Positions 11,174 to 24,102 of a stretch of 64,000 nucleotides of DNA are shown here, in pieces. Origin of the DNA: Diprion similis (Eukaryota; Arthropoda; Insecta; Hymenoptera; Diprionidae). Every line of letters begins with the position of its first letter. Position 1 is the stretch's first letter. The stretch lies in contig NC_060110.1 of the NCBI RefSeq assembly GCF_021155765.1, positions 17,692,001-17,756,000 of the forward strand, written 5' to 3'. The translations under genes were made by a program, and so were the position numbers. Under the pieces are notes generated by a model. It saw only the letters and a program-made list of their open reading frames with translations. It did not search any database and was not told where the DNA came from.

Positions 11174-14100
11174 GTGAGTCGTTTGTTTATCGCATTTACC
11201 TATTTTCCTAACAATAATATACACAGTCTTAGGATCAGGCCTCGTGCACCCTTTTAATTACACCCACAATGCCTGTCTCCCTCTGACGTCCCTTCAATTA
11301 ATCTCTTTCCGTATAACGCGAAACGTCAACACGAGAATCGTGCTGATTATAAGTTGCATTAAGCCTTATCGCCGTCAGTCTGGGTCGAGAGGCTGCCGAT
11401 TAACACGCTGGTCGCACTGATCGCGGCGCGGATGGGTTATCAGCAAACTGTATTACATACGTAATTACATTAGTTCCGATATCGCAGAGACGACCGTGAA
11501 GAGGATTTGGGAATATTTTACAGCGCGTCGAGACGCTCGCGATTTATCATATGCGCTGACCTGTGATAATTTTCTCTCACAATTAGGCGCATTCGCTGAT
11601 CGAAATATTTTTTTGCCTTCAGGTTGTTGTCGTTGCGTAATTTTCACGCATTTCTACACACTCGCCGAATCGAAATGACTTGACAAAAACCTACTTATTC
11701 CTAATTCATATTCTGATGTTTATTCGATTTTAGCTTATTACCCATCATGAACGCGACGTCGTTTGTTTTGCACCTAAATATCGCACAAACGGAACAATGC
11801 TGTCACTAATCTGAAGATTAAAACTACGGTCAAATTTATTTTTTAACATGAAACTAATTTTCTTTTTCATCTATTCGCCGGGTTGGATCTCAGCCGAAAT
11901 TATTTGACCGCTTTAGATGAAAATTTGAACGAATATTCTATTTTTTACTTGTTATATGTTTACGCCAGATCAGGGGTGAGTTTTTAATGTTGAATTTTGC
12001 GGTCTGAAAATCGCGTCTGTTCAAGCTTCTGTACAATTGATAGCCCCAGTCATTCTTGCCGAAATTCAGACCTTCGTCAAATTTTGCTATCTCTTTACAT
12101 ATTCTAGAATCTTCCAATTAATAGGTGTTTTTAGATTCAACTTATACGATTTGCTTTCAGTGAAAACTGAACGCTTGTATGCTGGTGGAAAGCGTTTTTG
12201 TTCTTCCCGCCGCTACTATTTTCGTCAATATTAAGCGCAAAGTACTTTCGCCCAAACTCATGCGCAATATACAATACATGCATCATAGTTTCGTACAGGC
12301 TGCGGTTACGAAGCTAAAAATAAACGATTGCATTCTTTTGTCCAGCTCGACAATCGCTCCATCAAGCCTTCCGGCGATATCGTAATTCACACATCCTACT
12401 CCAATGCCGTAGTTTACATTCAGCGAACCGTCTGCGGAACACGTGAAACAGGATCTGCACCTGCATTTTATAAATCTCAGACACTCGTATTCGCCCGGCT
12501 GTGGCCCTATAAGCTGCGGCTTTGCAAATCAAGAACTGTCGCACGATCTGCATTTTGCAATGCACACATCTACAAACGCGCAAACAAAGGCTGTGTAAAG
12601 CAATCCAGCACGCCAGAGGCACTAACAAGTGGAAATAATCATTGTTTGCTATGTTCGGTGCATAAAAACGGTGACCATTAACATACCGCACGAAAAACAT
12701 AGAGAACGTCTTAATTTCTCGAGAGTTTCTTGTATTCGCAAGTCCTTCTTCAATCATATACGCTTGTCAATATGATTTTCAGTTTTTGTGACTGTCAAAT
12801 ATTATCATATCACACGCTGAGAAAATACGTTTTTTCTTCTTTTCTCACCGTTCATCACTGAGATGGCGAAAACAGTTTTTCTGTTTCTTTGCGAGGCTGT
12901 TTTTTATGGACTTGACTTTACTAAACACGTCATTCGACGATGGATCAACAACTCCTCTACTACTCTTCAAAATCAGACTCTGACTGATGATATAATCATC
13001 CGCTTGGATCATTGCACGAATCACGCGTGCAACGCGGTCTTCTACTGTATTCGTTCGATGAAAAAAAGTCGATAAAACAGAAAACTGAAATGTAACTTTT
13101 TCATTTCTTTTCTGATTCCGTTATATCGTCAAGAAAATTTCATTCCTCGTTGATAATTCATTCTCTTCGTCGGTGCAAGTTTAAACTGAAGATTGTACAG
13201 CACGAAAAACTCATGAGTAAAGGATGCTGGTTTCGCAAAGCTTACTAGAAGTAGTAAAACAGATTCAAGTTCAGCCGAGGCGCTCAAACGTTTGACAACC
13301 GAAATCCTCGCCTCTTTCTTCTCATCCTTAGCGTCTACTTTCCACGAACGAAATCGATGAAGAGAACGAGTCGTGCACCTTACTCGCCCAGTCAGCCGGC
13401 CTTACATCTTGACCTATCCTACGCTTCGTTTAAACGGCTCCCAGCCGCGACGTATGACGAAAAGCAATCGAGGCTTCGTGCGCTTGTCGCGCATATGCGA
13501 TACAGTTGCATTGTACGTGCGTATATCGACAATACTCGTACGTTCTCTGACCAAAATACAAGATGTTGCGCATCGCCACGCAGGAGCGTAGCGAAAAAAA
13601 CTGGCACCCACCCGATCCCATGACAACGTATCGTGCACTAAAATTCTACCGGATGGAAGCGTTTCACAAATTTTTCAAAGCTCTTGCGTTACACTGATGC
13701 TCCTCATTTTCGCGCGATCGAAAAAATGTCACCTAACCGAATTCTCGGATTCGAATTCATGCTTTTTCACGGTGCGCATTCACGCGCTTTCACGGTGCTC
13801 ACAATGAGCGCACTATCCGCGTAAGGTGTAGATACGTACACTCGTGGTGTCGGAGACGCATCGCGTTTTTGTTTACGACGTGTAAACACAGTAAATGTCA
13901 AGGAGGAAGGTTCGGATGGCGACAATCACAAGATAGGCGCGTGCTCTAGTCGGTCTTATTATGTTATACGTGTTTAACTGTAAACAGTTTTAATTGCCTT
14001 CATTTTTGTATCGTTGCACATTTTTATTTTTTTTTCCTTTTTTTTTTTTTTTGCCCCCTCTTTAACGTAAAACGGTTCACTGATATTGTATTGCACGGCT

Positions 14101-14857
14101 AGTCGGTGGTTACGCAATTATGCGTGCAATTTCTCGTCTCCTCTCGTCTATATGTATTTCATACGCGAGGGAATTCACCTCGGACTGAACACCCGTTGAC
14201 CTCACTATTTTTCTGCACTTGTAAAGTACGGCCAACCCGGAACAAGACGTACAGACTAATTGTAAGTTTCGCGAACAGTATAACGATGAAATTCAGATCT
14301 CTGATGGAAATTTTTCTACCCCATTATTCTTTACGCGTTAATTCAAATTTTTGAAAATCAGATAAGCGCTCTTAATGAAAATTTTAAAATTGATTTAAAA
14401 AGAGTAATAGAAGAAGATGAAGAAGAAGAGAAAAAGTGTTTACAGGAGGCGAGAATCAGGGGTATACCGTTATGTGCAAAATTCAATTACACGGTCGTGA
14501 AAACTCCTGTAATTGTATCACTGCTTATATTCCTCGACCATTATCCATTGCATCGTTATTCCACTGATGCGAAAATCTCGATGTAACTTCTAGTGAAAAC
14601 AACACGCTAAAAAATGTCGCCGATACACTGTAGGTACAACTCTACGATATACATTCTGAAAACATCGAGGAAATGCGTGGTAGAGGGTGTGTAGCTGGGC
14701 TTAAACGGGCAAGAGGGGATGGAGAAAAAAAGGAGCAGATTTATAATTAACCTCTTTTCATTTCGCGAGTGGTTCACCTTCGCTCGGGTTATACGCCATT
14801 GAGAGAAGATAGAAAGAGTCTGTTTTGAGTCTAACGCGAAAACGTGGTATAGGGGGA

Positions 14858-14873
14858 GGGGGGGGGGGGGGGG
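14858..14873. repeat. Poly-G tract
   Basis: Sixteen consecutive G, preceded by AGGGGGA. This is a strong G-quadruplex candidate on the plus strand and a place where sequencing length errors are likely. Confidence 0.85.
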
Positions 14874-15013
14874 TGAAGGCATGATTTAGGGTAAACTTGA
14901 AAATGACGAGACAGTCACTCGATGTCTCGGCATAATCGGTATACCGTAGATTATTACAGGTATACCTACTATGTTAGAGTGTTTCGGAAAAAAATATTTT
15001 GCGACTTTTCACC

Positions 15014-15064
15014 ATGGCACCCATTAAAAGTTTGTCCAGACTAAAGGAAAGGTTCTGTCAAAAG
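15014..15064 (+). CDS. Tps1: Possible alternative first coding exon of Tps1
   Basis: ATG in a strong context (TTCACCATGG) opens 17 codons, MAPIKSLSRLKERFCQK, ending exactly at a good donor (AAG|GTGAGC, phase 0). If spliced in frame to the exon holding 16098 it would give Tps1 a basic N-terminal extension. I cannot identify the matching acceptor, so this is a candidate only. Confidence 0.3.
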
Positions 15065-16097
15065 GTGAGCGTTCTAGGTTACGTGGAAGATCATGCTCAG
15101 TTGATTTTTCACTTTTATATAGTTGTTCAGATCTATGAAGCATCGTGAATAAAAACTTTTTCTTATTGCTTAGATCAATCGTAATATCAATTTACGTCAC
15201 AAAGAAGAGACACGCTTGTAATATCAAGCCTCCAGTTGACGTTCGAGAACTCGATCCGACGACTTTCTTTTATTATTAATTCAATCTCATGAAATAGTTA
15301 TGATTTAATGTCAACTTATAATTTAAGAGAATAAGATTCCCGGTTGGTATATCCTTGTATTACGGATCGTCATCTCTGGTTTGGGTTAGATACAAATCTC
15401 AGGAGAGAAACAGTTATCGAAATGCTGGAACGTGTTTCTTTATAAACTCAAAAAAATGGGTTAAAAAAGTGAAAAATCATACGAGCGCGATCTTCTACAT
15501 AACGTATAACGCTCATCTTCTCACAGAATCTTTCTTTCAACCTGCACGAACAAACGGTTTAGGGGGTGCCAGCGCCACCATGGAAAATGGTAAATTATTT
15601 TTTCTGAAACACCCTAACCCACATACATTGCAGTTGCGTGCATCAGAAAATTGTGCGATAAGTATAGATAACCTCATAGAGTTCGCGGGTGCTCGCGGGG
15701 CCTTCGGGGTGGCCTCAGAAAGACTCTGAGGTCGCGGCCCCCATTGATACGGGCCCAACGCGCGTACTTTGGACCATTTGGCCGTACGGCTAAGTCGAAT
15801 AAACGCGCCTGCTGGTCGCGGTGTCACTTCAGTGCGGCTGTGGCTCGCTTCTGCACCGCAGTTCAAAAACTTGAAGCACATAATCGAAACGAAACAGCCG
15901 TCGGTGTAGCCGCGATGTATGTTTGACAAGTATTATTCGCCGGATAAAATAACGCAAGACGTATTCTTTCGCTGCATTAATTACCGAACGTCAACCTTTT
16001 GAAACACGTGGTCCCTGTACGCTTGCGGCGAGTCAAAGAATTCAATCATCACATTGATCACTTACATCCTACAATTGTAAACGAAAACTATTTCATC

Positions 16098-19000
16098 ATG
16101 TCCACTACAGAGCCGGGCAGCTTTTCTTCGAACGGCAGCATGATCGTCGTCAGCAATAGACTACCGTTTGTTCTTAAACGAAATGAAATCAGTGGTCAAC
16201 TTGAGAGGAAAGCCAGGTAAGCCAATACTTACTTTATTCTGTGCAGAAACATGTATTTATTTAACAAAAATTTACTACGATATATGTACAATTACATTAC
16301 ATGTTACATGAACATGTTATCGATTATCATACAGACTTTATAATCAGTTTTTATACACAATCAATAAAATTATCAAGGCATTTTATCATTTTTCAGTGAT
16401 ATAGAGTAATTTTATAGAAAAATTTTACGCCTCATTTTCACTCGGTTAATCTTATTACAAAACGACTCTTGTCACGCAGTTATTTTTTAACGGTTAATAG
16501 ATTAGAACTTGTGTTGCGAACGTGTATAGGGAACGCGGTTTCATCAATCAACTTGGGTGTTTTGTGTTTTGTCAACTGTCAGAAACATTACTTTAGAATA
16601 ATTCGAATACTATGATCTATCGAGTAATCTTCTTAACACTTGGGAAATTTTCCGAATCGATAGATTATAACTGACTTACCATGTTTCTTGGTTTGATCTC
16701 TGAGAAGCACGTTATTCCAAGTTTGTAAAATCCAATTTCTCGAGTGGAATCGCGTAGACGTGTGGCAATTGTTGAAATTACTTTTGCAATACATCACCGT
16801 TACCTTCTGACTATCTGATACTTTCGTTTTAATTTATCTAAAAGCTCGCTTGAACCTGATGCAGTGTAGTTAGCAAAAAAACGATTTCAGACATTTCTTC
16901 CAATTTTCACTTTTTACAGACCAATGTAGGTAGATACACCAAGTAAAAAGAAAACGGACACATAGAGATTGTTTTTTAATTCGATTCTCAGAGTGTGTCA
17001 ACAATGCGAAAGTCCAATTCGAAATTGAATTCTAGTGTGAAAACTGATGCATCTACTCAAAACATCAGTCGATTTTTTTCCCAACTCGCGAAGCTTGGAG
17101 GCCTCGTATGTACAAAGAGCTTTTAAAGCTGAAGTAACGTTGAATGAAACACAATACGCCGCAGAGTTTGCTATTAATTAACAAAGTTTGCAAAGCCACG
17201 CCAAGGCAATACATTTTTTTCCGACAACATGTTTATCTTCTGCAGAGATATACATATATATTTAAAAATACTCAATCTTATATGGGAATGAAGATACTTC
17301 TGTCAATAAGAAAAAAACAGCGTTCAGCTGTAAATATCTCCTTCCTTACATGTGATTCACGATACATTGATTATATCGTTTTAATAACGTCGAGAAAACT
17401 CAGTGTTCTTAATTGTTCATCTCGCGTTGACTCAAATATAGATATCTGCATCATAGAATGAAAATGCACAATGGTGAAGTAGGTTTTCGCGTCAAGGTGA
17501 TAACGTCATTTGAATGCGGTCGCGAATTTTCTTGACATTAGAGAATCTATTCTTATTTGACCTAGTCTTGATTTTTCTCTCTCTCGCTCTCTTCTAATCT
17601 CTAGTTCCCTTTCTTTTTCTCGACGTCCTCCCAAGGTTGGTATATTGTCAGAAACTGAGTTATATTTTCGTCTCTGATCGGGCCACGTGGCTCGTTTATT
17701 ATGTTAATTTCTCTAAAAAACGGGTTCGGTTTTTTTGAATGGTTTTTTTTTTTTTGGAATCTCAATGTTGGATGGTCGTACATCGGCTTTAAGTATAAAA
17801 AAAAAACAAATCTGTATTTTTTTCAGATTTTTATTTCGAGCCCTGCGTCTCCCTGCTGGCCTTTTCTTGTATTTAATACTTGAGCACTAGAATCGAACTC
17901 CCTTCACATCTTCCCCCTGTAAAATCGAAAATAACCAAGATTCAAAATTCAACGTAGATTAAAAAAAAAGTATGAAATACGACGTTACATAACTTGAAAA
18001 ATGATTGAAAAATAATATACTAAATTAAAACACCCACGTCTCGTGTGGAATATACGATCTATAGAGAGACTAATCGTAAGGGCTGAGCATAAAAATCTGC
18101 GAAAATTGCAGAGCAATTTTTTCTACATTTGGAACCGATTTATGAGCACCCAAACGTCCATGGAAAGAATTTATTCTTATATCGAATGATTAATGGCGGT
18201 GTTGAAAAATGAGGGACTAGTAAACAGAGAATAAATAATAAAAAAATCGATGGCAAATATGTCCTATTAAATTGCTTGATATTCCATTTCCTGATTGATT
18301 TTCCTTTTTTATTCATTTTATTTATTTATTTATTTATTTAATTTTTTTTGTTTGAGACCAAAGTAGCAGGAAAAGGGCCGACAACATCATGACTTGCAGC
18401 GATAAGATTAGCCCTTAATAAAATCTGACTGTCACGTACATTTCCACAGTTATATTACGCGATATGTAGCATCATTGAAAGGTCAATGGGCCCTGAAATT
18501 CCACTCAATTTTTATCTGTACTCGGGATAAAGTTGCTTTTCGAACGATCGATGCCTCATATGCATTCGGTCAATATTCCTCCTCTCTTTTTTCTATTCAA
18601 CTTCAACTTCATCGTAAAATCTTGAGTAATTTTTTCCAGTAAATTTTTTCGAACAAAAACTGCCTATCAATGAATATTTCCTTGATCTCTGGAAATCATT
18701 ACTATTACAGTCACGGCTAGATTCATATCCGTCAGTTTTGTACATGAGTAGCAAGTTGCTGCCAAATGCAAAATTCAAACTCTTTTAATTCCCAATCCGC
18801 AAATCGGTCTGCAATCAACGTATGTACATAACTATGTATGTATATAATCGTAACTCAAGAGTCGCAATATTTTCATACAGAATCAAGTCGATTATTGCTA
18901 GGCATAAAATAGAAAAGTCATATAGGTGTATTAGCAGCCGCATTAAATGATTAGAAAACGTGTATTTGTATAAATTAACTCGCACACGTCGCAGCAGCAT

Positions 19001-22000
19001 CAATTATACATAAAATTATACGCACTTATAAGCACTTATGTGTGCATAAATATTGTAGGCTCTTCAACTCTAACGTTCTTAATTCTCGTACCATACCATT
19101 CTTATTGTTACAATATGTATAACGAGTCTTATATTTCGTAACGTCGTTCGACTTGCGAGGGTCAATTATACTCGCTGGTGCAGATGGTGGGTGCATCTCG
19201 TATCTCATTCTCACAATTCAAATCGACGAAAGGTTCTATTTATCCCATGTGACGATTACCGCAGATATAACGCTGTAGTATACAATAACATAGATAATCT
19301 GGCAAAAATAACCATAAACCGATAAGATATACAAACGCAGATTTGCTGACGCGTCACAAATACTGAAACTCTAACGTCAATCTGCGACTGCTGATACAGG
19401 GAAGAAGTAAAGTTCCTACAAACACCACTAATTCATCAAATTCGGCTGCCAGTTGTTCCAACCTTATATCCTATATATGTTTATCGATATTGCATAGTTA
19501 TGAATTAATTATCGTTCGCGAGTTATCACTCGAACGGAATAAACCTCACGTTATACGAATCGATGTATTAACGTTACATCAGATAACAATCGCTTGGCAT
19601 TCTTTCTTATTGTTATTATTGTTATTAATATTCTTCGTCTTCTTCTTCTTCTTCTTCCCTAGTGCCGGAGGTCTCGTTACAGCCGTAGCGCCAGTCGTAA
19701 TAAACGGAAAAGGCGTATGGGTAGGATGGCCTGGAATGCACATGGACGACCCGAACGAAAAGATTCCGGAATCAGATCCGAATGACCGTACTCCAACGGC
19801 AGGTCTTTTATCCAGCAAGGTGAGTTACGGAATTGATTCATCGCTATCATTACTCTACTTTTATTTTACCAGTGGAGACTAATTTACGCGGATTGCACTT
19901 TGTAACGCTATTGTAACGAAACATTGAGAAAAAAATCATTATTTTTTTATTTTCACAACGACTAAAGAAATTGTGATTTCAATGTGTGAGTATGTTTTGA
20001 TTTATTACGGTTTACTGAATTTCAAGGAACTCTAAAATCGCGGAATAACCATTTTCCTCGTCGTAAATCGTTATGATAACGTTACTAACTTCAACATAAC
20101 ATTAATTTTTCTTGTACGCGGTTCTTAACGGGGTCTTTTTGTCAACACGCTTCTTACACTGTTTGTATCAAGGCCTACTCTCGTCTTGATGTTTCTCTTA
20201 TCTTCGAGAGAGCGAGAGAGAGAGAGAGAGAGAGAAAAAGAGAGAGATTTGCACGGACGAGTGGAATAATTTTCGTCAAACTAAATGTTGGTTAAGTTTT
20301 ACTATATATACTCACTGCAGCGTAAACCTTGACATTGAGATTCCGGTACTGCATTGAAGGACTAATCGTACCGAATTGCGGTTTTATTATGCTTTTTTTC
20401 CGCGCATACTCCGGCGCAAATTGTAAGTGATAGTTTCGACATTCGAAATATATCATTCGAATTGTATGAACGACGGATGAATAAAAGCGCGAATATGCAG
20501 TGCAGGGCGATAATCATGTGGATATTTTTCATTCATTTTTTATTTTTGTACGTCGTATTTTTAGTGGAAATTTCTTCTTTTCTTTTCTTTTTTCCATCGT
20601 ACCGCAGCTACACAAACGATAAATAAATGTGTTTTGCAACTCGAGTTGCAGTATTATATGCGTCACAGGAAAGTTTTGAGTCATATATACACACGTATAT
20701 ATGCATATAATCTTGGCAAATATTTGGATATTGCCAATTCGTATTTTATTTATCTGGGAGTCTGACCTCAAATTACGTCTATATAATACATACGTGGGTG
20801 TATTATGTATATTGCAAAATATCGTACGTGATGCACGTGTGTTATATATATATATATATATATATACTTATTGTGTTGCAATAATATTACTCGATTAATG
20901 AAGCTATTAAAAGCACAACCTTTGCTGATGAGGGTGACGCGGTGCTCCGAGAATCGACGTGAATAGATAAGAGGAGAAAAGAATTTTATGAATAACACTC
21001 GTGCCTCGTTTAATATCGCAAATTTACCTATAATTTAAGCGCAGTTAAGATCTTTTTACGTGTGCGCACTCAGGTCTACAACCCGATTGAAATTATCTCA
21101 TGTTGGAAAGTTGTTGGAACTAAATAACAATCGGTAACGAGCTAACGTGATTATAAGGATCCTTTGACCTAAATATTTTTGATAAGATGCTCGCGCTCTG
21201 ACAATAAAACATCCATCAATATGGTGATATTACAAAATCAAGATATTATAGCTGCGCGCCAGCTGTTATTGAATAGTTATTTATGATTTTATTTCTCTGA
21301 CGTTGATTTATTATGTCGCGATCTTTGTGTCAAGACTTTTTACACTCTGATTCATTTTGCAAACATCTGCAGTGAAACAATAATTATTTAGTCTATCAGA
21401 TTTCTTTCCGCATTTTGAACAACTGAGGAAAAATTATTCGTCAAATTTCTACTGTTGTCACATTTTTAACTAAATTTGAAAAATCGTTGTTAAAAAAAAA
21501 ACAAAAAAAAAAAAACAACAATAACAACAATAATAATATCAAAAAAATTGCAAACTTTAAAGTTTTACTTCTGTTTACGCAATTGTCAAATGATTTTCCC
21601 ACATGCAGATATGAAAGATTTTTTGTGGTAAATAAAATTTATTCGAGTGATCGTGAACGAAACTCATGGCGAAACGAGTATTATTTTTGTTCGACAGATA
21701 TATCGCTTGTACTTTGGTAAAAACAAGAAAACAACAAATACCAGTCTGTTCGACAATTGACGTTCACGATTAATATGCAACATATTTAAATCAACTGAAA
21801 AACATATTTGACGCAACTGATTTAGTTTTTCGACCGAAGAATGTTGATTACGTTATATACTTGGTGTATTTCAACAAATCCTTTCTCCGTTCTGTCCATA
21901 TATCTTGCAAATATTTACATATTAGTTTGAACAAATAGTTACAGAATTATTGTACTTTGGTGTACGATCGTTAGGTTCAACATTGTTAACTATCGCATAC

Positions 22001-23452
22001 AATAATTATTCTTACTACTGCAGCTACTCAATTACACTCGTATATTATTCTAATAATATAAGAATACTTCACGAGGCGCGATAAATACATGTAATTTTGG
22101 GGAACTTTTTTTTTTTTTTACCAAGTTCTTTAATATGCGTCACTGCCTACCTTAATTTTTTTTTTTTTTTTACAACAATATGAACAGTAACAAGGTTTCC
22201 CTAAATACACAGTGCTCGAGGCGATTACTTGTATATACGTATGTTAACAAAGTAATAAAGTATTACACTATCGCAGTGTAATCAAGTATCGATTAGCCGA
22301 TATCGAAGTGTAGAAATGAATGATTCCACCAATTCTGTATATTTCTCATCGATCGACTCGATCCTCGAACGGGATTCTCGCGAGAAGGTAAAAACATTTT
22401 GTATGTCGGTATACATGTAGATGTATCGCGGCTGAAAAAAGGACGAAGAATGCAACAAGGAATTTGGCAACCCGCGACTTTGTCGCTGCGTAATATTCCG
22501 TAATGTCCTGCGGCTGCATCGCATTGGTGTAGAGAAATCGGTTTCGCGGTGTTCATCACGCATCACGCATCGTTCATGCATCGAACACGTGGAATCATTA
22601 CGTCTCCAATCGGTGAGAAAATCTTCCGCAATTCTGTCTGATCTCTCGCTACGAGGCGACGTGTCGCACCTTCGGTGACTCACTGCAGACAATGAGACGT
22701 GTTATCCCTGACAATCGAGCTTATGACATTCGTTAAAACAGCTTCGACCGACGGAAAAAAACAATCGGCGAAAAAGCCAGATGCATAATTATTTGCTTAT
22801 TTAGGCGTACGAATGCTGCAGCATGGGATTGCACATACCTATATATATATATATACATATGTATGTGTATATATATATGTTGTATTAATGAGTCACCGAG
22901 GCGGTTTTAGCGTAATACACACCTATTCAACGTCCTACGTTTGTTCCATTATGTCTGCCTCAACATAAATGCCGTTCTAACTCTGTTCTACGTAATTTCA
23001 TTATTCGGTATTACCATTGACAAAGACGGAATACAAATAGGCAGTCAATACGGTATATATAAAACCAAGGCTTCTGTCGTGATTTGTACGAACGCATCGA
23101 GGATCGATTATTTACCAAAGACTATAGTGATCGGTTTTTTTTACACAGGGTAGCAAGAGATATACGTCATACTACATACAATGGCATAAGTAATCTCAAC
23201 CTTTGAATTCGTGGGTCGACCCTGAGAAAAATGAATACATATAGATGGCGATAAAGTTGTATCATCTAAACGCATTGAACGCATGAATCGTTTAACTACA
23301 GGCTGTGTCATAACCCGATAAGGTTTACTTATCGAGGATACAATCGTCGTGCAGAGTGTGTTTGGCTTCTTATTTTCTAATTCAATTCACGTATCTTTGT
23401 TTTATCATCAATTCACAAATCCGTGACAATTTGTTTGCACGTAATAAACGAG

Positions 23453-23490
<38 letters not shown>

Positions 23491-24067
23491 ATATATACCA
23501 AAGTCTGGAGGGTCGTAAACCTAATCACCGTGCAGAACCTCGCTACAGTTAATCCGTATTATACGATGAAACGATCGTGAAATGTGTATATAGTATAGAT
23601 ACGCATCTTATAGGTATACTTGAGATTGATATAAAACTTGATACCGTTTGAAAAGTCTGTGTAAAAATATTTAAATAGGTTTTCACGTGAACACAGAGTG
23701 CACAAACAAATATGTGATCGTCATGCGTCGTGTCTCTAGAATGTGGTTGTGGAACGTAAGATCGGATGCTCTCGGAAGAGGGTAGAAACAGGTTTTGTAC
23801 AAAGTAGTTCGCGTTCAAGTTTTTGGCACCAGATGCGATTTTGCTAACGCGGCTGACTCAGGGCGGCGTAAAACGTAACAGCCACTGATCTGATCGCATC
23901 ACGTAGTTGAGTGTATATTTGGTTTGGATGAATGAGTTTTATTGTTAGAATAGGTCAAGAATAAGAATTTGGAATGTAATTCTTCACCAAATGCTACCTA
24001 CTCTTACGACGGTATGATTTTTCTAACCAAGTCATCGCATAAAAATTTTACAACCGTTGGGTATTTC

Positions 24068-24102
<35 letters not shown>

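Larger units (their letters stand above)
11174..16097 (+). other. Presumed Tps1 5' intronic region
   Basis: No independent gene is supported. The 13.3-13.7 kb part is GC-richer and open in several frames on both strands, but shows no family motif. A 16 bp G run lies at 14858-14873. A possible alternative first coding exon is at 15014-15064. The segment 15530-15930 is markedly GC- and CpG-rich and could be a second promoter. I could not place the acceptor that precedes the start codon with certainty. Confidence 0.4.

Noticed and set aside
12328-12757. Overlapping ORFs of 117 (plus) and 131 (minus) codons
   Set aside because: They are antisense to each other, neither has a recognisable motif, and they lie in a presumed intron.
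13357-13638. Several overlapping ORFs on both strands
   Set aside because: Open frames follow from higher GC and lack of stop codons, not from coding signal; no family match.
15537-15929. 130-codon minus-strand ORF
   Set aside because: It falls in the GC-rich island, shows no domain, and overlaps a plus-strand frame of similar length.
22282-22692. 136-codon minus-strand ORF inside the large Tps1 intron
   Set aside because: No domain, Ser/Arg-rich random-looking content, a second frame open across the same bases, and no splice support; treated as chance.
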